A stretch of 27,735 nucleotides of DNA from JAKFWF01 sp041745515 (GTDB lineage Bacteria; Pseudomonadota; Alphaproteobacteria; Rhizobiales; Hyphomicrobiaceae): assembly GCA_041745515.1 (NCBI GenBank), contig JBGTIU010000131.1, positions 1-27,735 on the forward strand, given 5' to 3'. The position numbers and the translations under genes were made by a program. Within the stretch, counting starts at the first letter, position 1, and each line of letters begins with the position of its first letter. Positions 15,661 through 22,987 of this stretch are shown piece after piece. The notes beneath the pieces are model-generated. The model ran no database searches. It saw only the letters and a list, made by a program, of their open reading frames with translations, and had not been told where the DNA came from.

Positions 15661-17079
15661 TCAACCCGCCGCGATCGCCGTCTTGCCGCCCATGTAGGGC
15701 ACCAGCGCGTCGGGGATCATGATCGAGCCGTCGGCCTGCTGGTAGTTCTCCAGCACCGCGACGAGGGTGCGGCCGACCGCCAGGCCGGAGCCGTTGAGCG
15801 TGTGCACGAACTGCGGCTTGCCATCCTTGGGGCGATAGCGCGCATCCATGCGGCGGGCCTGGAAATCGCCGCACACCGAGCAGGATGAAATCTCGCGATA
15901 GGCATCCTGGCCGGGCAGCCAGGCCTCGATATCGTAGGTCTTCTGCGCGGCGAACCCCATGTCTCCGGTACACAGCAACATGGTGCGGTAGGCGAGCCCC
16001 AGCCGTTCGAGGATGGTCTCGGCGCAGCGCGTCATGCGCTCGTGCTCGTGAGCAGAAGTCTCGGGCGTAGTGATCGACACCAGTTCGACCTTGGAGAACT
16101 GGTGCTGGCGAATCATGCCGCGGGTATCGCGTCCGGCGGCTCCCGCCTCCGAGCGGAAGCATGGCGTCCAGGCCGTGAAGCGCAACGGCAGCTTCGCCTC
16201 GTCGATCACCTGCTCGCGGACGAGGTTGGTGAGCGGCACTTCGGCGGTGGGGATGAGCCAAAACCGTGCTCTCGCTCTTTGGTAATCGTCGAATTGCGCA
16301 ACAACCTCCTTCGTCTCCGCGATGAGTCGGTCCAATTCACTATTGTCGCCCGATCTCGGCAAAGCCTTCAACTTGCCGAACGACCTATCTAATTCTTTGA
16401 AATCGATTGTTGAGGTTTGAAAGAGATCCTCCGCAAACTTCGGCAGGCTGCCCGTCCCGTAGGCGGCCTGATCCTTCACCAACAGCGGCGGACTAACTTC
16501 GGTGTAGCCGAACTCCTCCGTGTGGATGTCGAGCATGAACTGGCCGAGCGCGCGTTCGAGCCGCGCCAGCGGACCCTTGAGGTAGACGAACCGCGCGCCC
16601 GACACCTTCGCCGCAGCCTCGAAATCCATCAACCCGAGCGCTTCGCCGAGCTCGAAATGCTGTTTCGGCTTGAACGCGAACTTCGGCGGCGTGCCCACCC
16701 GGCGCACCTCGACGTTGGCTCTCTCGTCCGCACCCGTCGGCACATCGTCGAGTGGCAGATTTGGAAGGACTTCAAGCTCTCGCTGGATTTCAGCGTCGAG
16801 CTGCCGCTCGGTCTCCTCGCCCTTCGCCAGCCTCTCCTTCAGCGCCGCCACTTCGGCCATCAGCTTTGCAGCCGATGTCTCGTCCTTCGCCGCCTTGGCC
16901 TTGCCGATCTCTCTTGATGCAGCGTTGCGGCGCGCCTGAGCTTCCTGCAACGTGGTCAGATGCGCGCGGCGTTTTTCATCGATGTCGAGCAGCTTGCCCG
17001 ACATCGGCTCCAATCCACGCTTCTTCAAGCCCGCATCGAAGGCGGCCGGATTGTCGCGGATCAATTTGATGTCGAACAC
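15661..17079 (-). CDS. serS: Seryl-tRNA synthetase SerS with an insertion in the catalytic domain
   Basis: This class II synthetase charges tRNA-Ser with serine. The N-terminal long coiled-coil arm (about 30-105) binds the tRNA. Motif 2 is FTAWTPCFRSEAGAAGRDTRG (about 301-320) and motif 3 is GSGLAVGRTLVAVLENYQ (430-447). The serine-binding TAE is at 278-280. The start is GTG 17079, supported by AGGAA 10 bases upstream and by the family N-terminus MxDIKxIRDNP. At 472 residues it is longer than the usual 425-430, because about 46-50 extra residues lie between AEDLFQT (216-222) and WLIPTAE (274-280). All catalytic motifs are intact, so the enzyme should be active. It is the last gene of the minus-strand block, 116 bases after tatC. 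Confidence 0.95.
   Translation of the reverse strand: MFDIKLIRDNPAAFDAGLKKRGLEPMSGKLLDIDEKRRAHLTTLQEAQARRNAASREIGKAKAAKDETSAAKLMAEVAALKERLAKGEETERQLDAEIQRELEVLPNLPLDDVPTGADERANVEVRRVGTPPKFAFKPKQHFELGEALGLMDFEAAAKVSGARFVYLKGPLARLERALGQFMLDIHTEEFGYTEVSPPLLVKDQAAYGTGSLPKFAEDLFQTSTIDFKELDRSFGKLKALPRSGDNSELDRLIAETKEVVAQFDDYQRARARFWLIPTAEVPLTNLVREQVIDEAKLPLRFTAWTPCFRSEAGAAGRDTRGMIRQHQFSKVELVSITTPETSAHEHERMTRCAETILERLGLAYRTMLLCTGDMGFAAQKTYDIEAWLPGQDAYREISSCSVCGDFQARRMDARYRPKDGKPQFVHTLNGSGLAVGRTLVAVLENYQQADGSIMIPDALVPYMGGKTAIAAG
16264..16413 (-). other. In-frame insertion within serS (residues about 223-272)
   Basis: In most bacterial SerS proteins only about six residues separate the AEDLF segment from WLIPTAEVPLTN; here 53 do. 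The extra part begins STIDFKELDRSF and ends DDYQRARAR. It is mostly charged and probably helical, and contains ELDR twice (229-232 and 248-251). Counted by hand, GC is about 49% over these 150 bases, and about 33% in 16381-16413, well below the flanking serS sequence. No inverted repeats or target duplication were evident at its edges. Confidence 0.75.
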
Positions 17080-17195
17080 GGCTTGCGAGTTCCTGCTGTT
17101 AGTGTGGAGATGGCGCGAACCGTAGAACCGTAGGTTGGGTCAAGCTTTTCGCGCGACGCGGCGCGCTGCACAATCATCGCGACCCAGGACCGGCG

Positions 17196-18023
17196 TCAAG
17201 TATCGCCCGTCGCCGCCGCGCTCTTCTTTTCCATGTAGTCGACCGCGAAGATCGCCAGCTCGTAGAGCAGCGCCGTCGGCAATGCCATCGCGATCATACT
17301 CAACGGATCGGGCGGCGTCAGCACCGCTGCCACCGACGCGATGCCGACGACGGCATACTTCCGCTTATCGCGCAATGTCGCCGCGGTGACCATTCCCGCC
17401 CGAGCCAACAACGTCAGAACGACCGGCAACTGGAAACAGATGCCGAAGCCGAAAATCAGCGTCATGATCAGTGAAAGATACTCCGACACTTTCGGCAGCA
17501 GCTCGATGGTGGCCTGCCCATTTCCGCCGGCTTGCGTCAGGCCGATCGAGAACTGGATCAGCAGTGGCATCGCCAGGAAATACACGACCGACGCACCGAG
17601 CATGAAGAAGCAAGGCGTGGCAATGAGATACGGCACGAACGCGCCGCGTTCGTTGCTGTAGAGCCCCGGCGCCACGAACTTGTAGATTTGTGTCGCAACC
17701 ACAGGGAACGACAGGAACGCGGCGCCGAACATGGCGAGCTTGATGTGCGTGAACAATTGTTCAAGGAAATGCGTCGCAATCAGCCGGCACTGGCTGTCGC
17801 CGACGACTCGACAATAGGGCCACAGCAGCACGTTGTAGATGTGCTTGGCCAGAAAGAAGCAGCCCAGAAACATGATAATGAAGGCTGCGATCGAGTAGAT
17901 CAGCCGCGTGCGCAACTCGATCAAGTGCTCCATCAACGGCGCTTTCGACGCCTCGATCTTTTCGCGATCTTCCCGTTCGCGGCGCTCGCGCTCTTCGCGG
18001 TCCTTGAGGCCTTTGTCGCTCAT
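17196..18023 (-). CDS. tatC: Twin-arginine translocase subunit TatC
   Basis: This 275-residue protein is the six-helix receptor of the Tat export system, which recognises twin-arginine signal peptides of folded, often cofactor-containing, proteins. Family marks are MEHLIELRTRLIYS, the FLEQLFTHIKLAMFGA segment, YKFVAPGLYSNER and the conserved LLPKVSEYLSLIMTLIFGFG and AVLTPPDPLSM regions. It starts 7 bases after the tatB stop. The N-terminus has an unusual Arg/Glu/Asp-rich run (residues about 7-23, DREERERREREDRE) before the usual MEHLIELR start region. TatC lies at the end of tatABC and before serS. Confidence 0.96.
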   Translation of the reverse strand: MSDKGLKDREERERREREDREKIEASKAPLMEHLIELRTRLIYSIAAFIIMFLGCFFLAKHIYNVLLWPYCRVVGDSQCRLIATHFLEQLFTHIKLAMFGAAFLSFPVVATQIYKFVAPGLYSNERGAFVPYLIATPCFFMLGASVVYFLAMPLLIQFSIGLTQAGGNGQATIELLPKVSEYLSLIMTLIFGFGICFQLPVVLTLLARAGMVTAATLRDKRKYAVVGIASVAAVLTPPDPLSMIAMALPTALLYELAIFAVDYMEKKSAAATGDT

Positions 18024-18030
18024 CGACAGG

Positions 18031-18495
18031 TCATGCCCCAGCCTTGGTGAGTTCGGGCGCCAGCGGCAATGCGGGCGACGACGGCAACGTCAGATTACCG
18101 GAAGCGGTGATGGTATGCTCAATGGCGGTGCCGGGCAGCAGATTGGTCGCGGCCGGGGCGGTCGTGGACGCGGATGTCCCACCATCATCGCCCAATTGCG
18201 TAATGTCGGTGGCGGCGGTCTCGAACGGCCTGACGCTCTCGGCCGCCGTTGTCTCGATGTCGCGAACGCTGTCCACAGCGGTGCGCTTGATGTCCTCGAC
18301 ATCCTTGCGGATCTGGTCCAGCTCGGTGTCCTTCATGGCCTCGTTGAACTGCTGTCGAAACTCGTCGGCTTGCCGCCGTATCTGCCCGATGAACTTGCCG
18401 ATCGTACGCAGCAACGCCGGCAGGTCTTTTGGACCAACCACGACGATCGCCAGCATGGCGATGATGATCAGCTTGCTCCAGCCGAGATCGAACAT
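18031..18495 (-). CDS. tatB: Twin-arginine translocase subunit TatB
   Basis: The 154-residue protein begins MFDLGWSKLIIIAMLAIVVVGPKDLP, one short membrane helix with the conserved F-x-x-G-hinge and the GPKDLP amphipathic helix start of TatB. An amphipathic charged region follows (RRQADEFRQQFNEAMKDTEL), then an acidic, Thr/Ala/Pro-rich disordered tail. TatB forms the receptor complex with TatC. It lies between tatA (44-base gap) and tatC (7-base gap). The tail is poorly conserved in the family, so its composition carries little information. Confidence 0.95.
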   Translation of the reverse strand: MFDLGWSKLIIIAMLAIVVVGPKDLPALLRTIGKFIGQIRRQADEFRQQFNEAMKDTELDQIRKDVEDIKRTAVDSVRDIETTAAESVRPFETAATDITQLGDDGGTSASTTAPAATNLLPGTAIEHTITASGNLTLPSSPALPLAPELTKAGA

Positions 18496-18539
18496 CGATC
18501 CTCTCGGTTCAAGGATTCGAGCGTACGCTGCTTACAAAC

Positions 18540-18773
18540 TCAACCGACGCGGGTCTGCTGACCGCTCGCGTCCGTCGTCTTGGCCGTGGCATCGATGACT
18601 TTTGGCATCTCCGGCGGCTTCTTGGCGACATCCTCTTCGTCGGACATGCCTTTCTTGAAGCTTTTGATCCCCTTGGCGAAATCGCCCATGATCTCGGAGA
18701 TCTTGCCCTTGCCGAACATCAGCAGAACGACCGCCAGCAAAATGAGCATATGCCAGATGCTGAATGTACCCAT
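18540..18773 (-). CDS. tatA: Twin-arginine translocase subunit TatA
   Basis: The 77-residue protein is a typical TatA. MGTFSIWHMLILLAVVLLMFGKGKI contains the short membrane helix with the FG hinge, followed by the amphipathic helix SEIMGDFAKGIKSFKKGM and a charged tail. TatA oligomerises to open the export path for folded proteins recruited by TatBC. A GGAG lies 10 bases before ATG 18773. A 142-base gap separates it from the upstream ABC ATPase gene, so tatABC may have its own promoter, although I could not identify one convincingly. Confidence 0.96.
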   Translation of the reverse strand: MGTFSIWHMLILLAVVLLMFGKGKISEIMGDFAKGIKSFKKGMSDEEDVAKKPPEMPKVIDATAKTTDASGQQTRVG

Positions 18774-18915
18774 GACTTCTAGACTCCAGACAAGACCTGC
18801 CGTTCGCTACGGCCGGAAGCTTCGCGTTTGACCTGCACTCTTACAGATAAGCGAAACTGCCGGCAAGGGAAGCCGCAGCCTGGCAAAATTCGCGCCGGCC
18901 CGAGAAAATTCCAGA

Positions 18916-20070
18916 CTAATCAGGCGCATCGGCCGGAAAAACCAGCACGCTCGCCGGGTTGATTTCAACACCGGCTTCCTGACCCCGAACCGGAGCTTCC
19001 GCTTCCGGCACCCGCACTCGGAGCGGTTCGTCGAAGCCCTGAACGCCGATCTCGACAAGGGCGGCATCACCAAGGAACTTGACGTGCAACACGCGGCCGA
19101 ACAGGCCCCGACCCACTGGAACGAGGTCAATCGACCGCTGCCGGATGCACAGGATTGCCTGCTCGCCTTCGACCAGGCCCGGCGCGCTGTAGCGGCCAAG
19201 AGGCGTGTGGATAGCGTTGCCAGTCACTGCGAATGCAATCTCGTTGATCTCCGAGAACAGTCGCGCCACGAACAAATCGACAGGATTTCGGTAAAGCTCC
19301 TCCGCCTTGCCGAGCTGCACGAGCCGGCCGGCCCGCATCACGGCGACACGATCGCCTAGTCGCATCGCTTCTTCGCGGTTGTGCGTGACAATCAGCGATG
19401 TTGCCCGGGTCTCGCGCAATAATTCCAGCGTTTGCTCCTGCATCGCATCGCGCAGTTGTACGTCAAGGCCGGAGAATGGTTCGTCCATGAGCACGACCGC
19501 CGGTCGAGGCACCAGAGCGCGTGCCAGTGCCACCCGCTGCTGCTCGCCGCCCGACAGAATGTGCGGAAACTGTGCTGCATAGTGCCCGAGGCCCACGCGT
19601 GTGAGCAGGCCGAGCGCCTGCCGCGCAGCTTCGGGACGAGGCAGCGCGTCGAGGCCGAACGCGACGTTGTCCAGGATCGAAAGGTGGGGAAACAGTGCAA
19701 AATCCTGAAACATCAGGCCGACGTTGCGCTTCTCCGGCGGCACGAAACGGTTCGGCCCCGCCATCTCCTGGCCGTTGATGAGTACGCGTCCCCGAGACGG
19801 TTTTTCAATGCCAGAGGCGATCCGCAGCAACGTGGTCTTGCCGCAACCCGATGGCCCGAGCAGGCAGACAATCTCACCGGGCTCGACGTCGAACGAAACG
19901 CCCCGCAGCGCGCGTGTTTCTCCATACCAGCGCTCGACCTGCTCGAACGTCAGCTTGGCCGCGAACGCTGCTGCCGCTCGCCCGCGCGGCTCCGCTGGAG
20001 CTGCGGGCCGCGCTTCATTCCCGGTCGTTTTGCGAAACCAATCTCCTACGCCCACGCCAGTTCCATCCAC
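18916..20070 (-). CDS. FbpC-like ABC transporter ATP-binding protein, without its permease
   Basis: This 384-residue ABC ATPase has Walker A GPSGCGKTT (72-80), signature LSGGEQQRVALARAL (172-186), Walker B VVLMDEPFSGLD and the switch His in LIVTHNREEAM. A C-terminal TOBE-like regulatory region follows (about 280-375). It most resembles the Fe(3+)/ferric or putrescine-type importer ATPases (FbpC/PotA group). No permease or binding-protein gene is near, so the substrate cannot be named. The N-terminus has about 38 extra residues rich in Ala and Pro before the ATPase fold. It starts 7 bases after the scpB stop without a clear Shine-Dalgarno, which suggests translational coupling with scpB. Confidence 0.88.
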   Translation of the reverse strand: MDGTGVGVGDWFRKTTGNEARPAAPAEPRGRAAAAFAAKLTFEQVERWYGETRALRGVSFDVEPGEIVCLLGPSGCGKTTLLRIASGIEKPSRGRVLINGQEMAGPNRFVPPEKRNVGLMFQDFALFPHLSILDNVAFGLDALPRPEAARQALGLLTRVGLGHYAAQFPHILSGGEQQRVALARALVPRPAVVLMDEPFSGLDVQLRDAMQEQTLELLRETRATSLIVTHNREEAMRLGDRVAVMRAGRLVQLGKAEELYRNPVDLFVARLFSEINEIAFAVTGNAIHTPLGRYSAPGLVEGEQAILCIRQRSIDLVPVGRGLFGRVLHVKFLGDAALVEIGVQGFDEPLRVRVPEAEAPVRGQEAGVEINPASVLVFPADAPD

Positions 20071-20077
20071 CGACTAA

Positions 20078-20944
20078 TCAGCCCGTGCTGGGCTTAACCG
20101 GCTCGGACACCGTCAGCAAGCCGCCGCTCGAATCGGCTTCGTCGTTTGCCGCGGGTTCGTCAAACGGCAGCTCGGCGGTTTCCTCGTCAACGCTGTCGAG
20201 TGGCAGTTCATCTGGCATCAAGGCCGCGACATCGGTGGGCTCCGGCACTGAAAAACCGGGCGGCAGATTGGAATCCAAAAGGCCTGCGCCGCGCAGCTCG
20301 GCCAATCCCGGCAGATCCTTGACGCCGTCCAACCCAAAATGCACCAAGAACTGGTCCGTCGTGCCGTACGTCACCGGTTTGCCCGGCGCCCGTCTGCGCC
20401 CTCGTGGACGGATCCAGCCGGTCTCCATCAGCACATCGAGCGTGCCTTTCGAGGTCGTAACACCACGAACCTCCTCGATTTCGGCACGCGTCACCGGCTG
20501 GTGATAGGCGATGATCGAGAGCGTCTCCAATGCTGCGCGCGACAGCCGGCGCTCCTCCAGCGCGTGCTTCTCCAGCAGATAGCCGAGGTCCTGCGCGGTG
20601 CGAAACGCCCATTTGCCGGCGACCCGGACGAGGTTGATGCCTCTGGCAGCGTAAAAGTCACGTAACTCTTCGAGCAGGCCACCGACCTCCGCCGGGTCCC
20701 TGATATGTACGGCCAGCCGTGCCTCGTCCAGCGGTTCGGACGCGGCAAACAGCAAAGCCTCGATGATGCGGTGTTTCTCCCGCCGATCGGCGGACGGAAA
20801 GGTCGTAACGCTGGCCGACATCGTCGATTCCGAACCCGGCCCCGCCCGCGGGCCGGGTTGGCGTTCAATCGTGTAGGCCGGCTCGGCGTCGGCGCGCTCG
20901 ATGTGAGCAATCCGCTGCACCAAAGTCAGGCGAGGTGGGGTCAT
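20078..20944 (-). CDS. scpB: Segregation and condensation protein ScpB
   Basis: This 288-residue protein has the ScpB tandem winged-helix region: EALLFAASEPLDEARLAVHI, then RLSRAALETLSIIAYHQPVTRAEIEEVRGV and LMETGWIRPRGRRRAPGKPVTYGTTDQFLVHFGL. ScpB dimerises and binds ScpA in the SMC complex that compacts and segregates the chromosome. The acidic C-terminal tail (about 240-288) is common in alphaproteobacterial members. ATG 20944 has a strong GGAGG 9 bases upstream. A second start at 20821 (MSASVTTFPSADRREKH) matches the usual family N-terminus but has a weaker signal. It follows scpA after 41 bases. Confidence 0.94.
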   Translation of the reverse strand: MTPPRLTLVQRIAHIERADAEPAYTIERQPGPRAGPGSESTMSASVTTFPSADRREKHRIIEALLFAASEPLDEARLAVHIRDPAEVGGLLEELRDFYAARGINLVRVAGKWAFRTAQDLGYLLEKHALEERRLSRAALETLSIIAYHQPVTRAEIEEVRGVTTSKGTLDVLMETGWIRPRGRRRAPGKPVTYGTTDQFLVHFGLDGVKDLPGLAELRGAGLLDSNLPPGFSVPEPTDVAALMPDELPLDSVDEETAELPFDEPAANDEADSSGGLLTVSEPVKPSTG

Positions 20945-20985
20945 CGGTTACAGCCTCCGGCCGTAGTTTGGAAGCGCGCGGAAAG

Positions 20986-21831
20986 TCATTCTGCTTGCTC
21001 CAAGGCGGGAATCTCGATCCTCCGTCGCATGTAGATCGGCCCGAACGCGATGTCCTGCCGGATATCGAGCCGCCCTTCGCGTGCCATTTCGAGGGTGGCG
21101 CCGAACGAACTCGCGACGACCGTGCGCTGCAACTCAGCATCATCGGGCTTGGCCACAGGCATAAAGAGCAGCAGAAACATTTCAAGTTGGACCCAATCCC
21201 CGGCATTGCCGCCAACGAGGCGCTCGAGATGGAGCCGCGCATCGCGGACCGACCAAACAGTGCGTTTAGTCACGACATGCACGTGCTTGATGGTGCGCGT
21301 CCGTTGCGTCGCGTACGCCTTCAGCAGATCGAAAATCTGCGCAGTGTAGGCCGTTTCCCGTATCGTTTTGACACCTTCCGGGCAGCCGCGCGGGAAGACA
21401 TCGCGGCCCAGGCGGCTGCGGTTGAACAATTGGGCCGCTGCCCGGCGCATGGCATCCAGCCGCATCAGCCGAAATGCCAGCCGTTGCGCCAACTCCTCGC
21501 CCGACGGACCATTCTCGTCCGATTTTTCACGCGGCAGCAGCAGGCGCGATTTCAGGTACGCAAGCCACGCAGCCATGACTAGATAGTCGGCTGCAACCTC
21601 GAGCCGGATATTCTGAACTCCCGCGATAAAATCCAGATACTGCTCAACCAGCGCTTTGATCGAAATCCGCGCCAGATCGACCTTCTGCGTGCGTGCCAAC
21701 GCAAGCAGCAGATCGAGCGGGCCTTCGAACCCATCGACGTCGATACGCAATGCCTGGTCAGCCGACATGGCTTCCTCGGGCAAAGGCAACTCCCAATCGT
21801 CGGCCGGCGGTTCTGGCACGTCGTTATCCAT
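20986..21831 (-). CDS. scpA: Segregation and condensation protein ScpA
   Basis: This is a kleisin of about 281 residues that bridges the SMC heads. It carries the N-terminal kleisin motif DGFEGPLDLLLALARTQKVDLARISI and the C-terminal winged-helix segment VVASFGATLEMAREGRLDIRQ. It forms an operon with scpB, as in most bacteria. ATG 21831 (MDNDVPEPPADDWELP) was chosen; the frame extends 6 codons to a TTG at 21849, and neither start has a good ribosome binding site. The 66 bases up to nagZ contain no other gene, and co-transcription with nagZ is likely. Confidence 0.93.
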   Translation of the reverse strand: MDNDVPEPPADDWELPLPEEAMSADQALRIDVDGFEGPLDLLLALARTQKVDLARISIKALVEQYLDFIAGVQNIRLEVAADYLVMAAWLAYLKSRLLLPREKSDENGPSGEELAQRLAFRLMRLDAMRRAAAQLFNRSRLGRDVFPRGCPEGVKTIRETAYTAQIFDLLKAYATQRTRTIKHVHVVTKRTVWSVRDARLHLERLVGGNAGDWVQLEMFLLLFMPVAKPDDAELQRTVVASSFGATLEMAREGRLDIRQDIAFGPIYMRRRIEIPALEQAE

Positions 21832-21897
21832 CACGTCTGACGCATCCAAGGAGGCTGCGGTTGTCGACCAGAGTACACTGATTCACCAGTCAACCTT

Positions 21898-22920
21898 CTA
21901 TGCAGAGTGCGTCGGCAGTTCGAGCACGCCTGCAAGCACTCTTTCGGCCTCGGCCCGATCGAATGGACATGTGACCTTGAGAACGTCGAGACAACGGTCG
22001 AATCGCCGCAGCCCTGCGCCTTGCAAAGCCGGCACGCCTGCTGCGACGGCCTGCATTTCTGCGAGATTGCCACTGCAATGGAGCGCTGCATCGCTGCCGG
22101 CCTGGATCACCGCCTGGGCTCGGTCGCGCATCGGCCCATTCAGGGCCTTCATGCACAGATCATCGCTCATCAGGAAGCCTTCGAAGCCGATTTTGCCGCG
22201 AATGATCTCTCTCGTAACCAAGACAGACGTGCTGGCGGGAGATGTGGCGTCAATTGCGCTGTAAACGACATGCGCCGTCATCGCTGCGGGCAGGTCGCGC
22301 AGCAGCCGAAACGGGGCGAAATCACTTGCCTCGAGTTCTGCACTTGGCGTCGCGACGTTCGGAAGCTCCAGATGACTGTCGGCGTTTGCCCGGCCGTGGC
22401 CGGGTATATGCTTGATCACCGGCAGGACGGCGCCGTCCATGTAGCCCTGCGCCACGGCGCGACCAAGTGCTGCGACCTGCTGCCAGTTGCGACCGTAGGC
22501 TCGATCTCCGATGATTTGGTGGGCGCCCTCGGCAGGCACATCGAGCACCGGCGCGCAGTTCGTATTGATAGCGAGGGCCGATAGGTCCTCAGCAGTAAGC
22601 CGTGCGGCCAACCGCGCGGCTGCGACGGCAGCCTGGGGGTCGGTCGCATACAGCCCTGCATAGGCGGACGCCGCGGGCAGATCACGCCAAATGGGCGGTT
22701 GCAGTCGGCGCACACGACCGCCCTCCTGGTCGATCAGCACCAGTGCGTCAGCCGAGCCGATGGCGTTCAATGCGTCGCCGACCAGCGCTCGGATTTGTTC
22801 CGGTGCCACACAGTTGCGAGCAAACAGGATGATGCCGGCCGGCCGCGACGCGCGCAGAAACGCCGCTTCATCCGAACGCAACGAGTCGGACGCCAGCCCT
22901 GTAATGAACGCCAAGCGCAT
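21898..22920 (-). CDS. nagZ: Beta-N-acetylhexosaminidase NagZ
   Basis: This 340-residue glycoside hydrolase family 3 enzyme removes N-acetylglucosamine from anhydromuropeptides in the cytoplasm during cell-wall recycling. The catalytic signature is KHIPGHG (170-176), with the general-base His loop of this family. The nucleophile Asp lies in MSDDLCMKAL (251-260), and substrate binding is by IDQEGGRVRRL (63-73). Length and motifs are normal. ATG 22920 has AAGG 7 bases upstream. It is followed by scpA and scpB, the usual order in Rhizobiales. A UUCG-loop hairpin lies directly upstream of its ribosome binding site. Confidence 0.95.
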   Translation of the reverse strand: MRLAFITGLASDSLRSDEAAFLRASRPAGIILFARNCVAPEQIRALVGDALNAIGSADALVLIDQEGGRVRRLQPPIWRDLPAASAYAGLYATDPQAAVAAARLAARLTAEDLSALAINTNCAPVLDVPAEGAHQIIGDRAYGRNWQQVAALGRAVAQGYMDGAVLPVIKHIPGHGRANADSHLELPNVATPSAELEASDFAPFRLLRDLPAAMTAHVVYSAIDATSPASTSVLVTREIIRGKIGFEGFLMSDDLCMKALNGPMRDRAQAVIQAGSDAALHCSGNLAEMQAVAAGVPALQGAGLRRFDRCLDVLKVTCPFDRAEAERVLAGVLELPTHSA

Positions 22921-22941
22921 CGGTATGCCTTATCGAATCGC

Positions 22942-22962
22942 AAACGGCGGCCGAAGCCGCCG
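22942..22962 (-). terminator. UUCG-loop hairpin between the SPOR gene and nagZ
   Basis: On the minus strand CGGCGGC (22962-22956), TTCG loop (22955-22952), GCCGCCG (22951-22945) is a perfect 7-bp stem closed by the very stable UUCG tetraloop, followed by TTT (22944-22942). It comes 25 bases after the SPOR stop and only about 21 bases before the nagZ ATG. It may partly terminate SPOR transcription or protect the mRNA end. Confidence 0.6.
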
Positions 22963-22987
22963 CTGAAAATCGTCGAAACTTAGCGGT

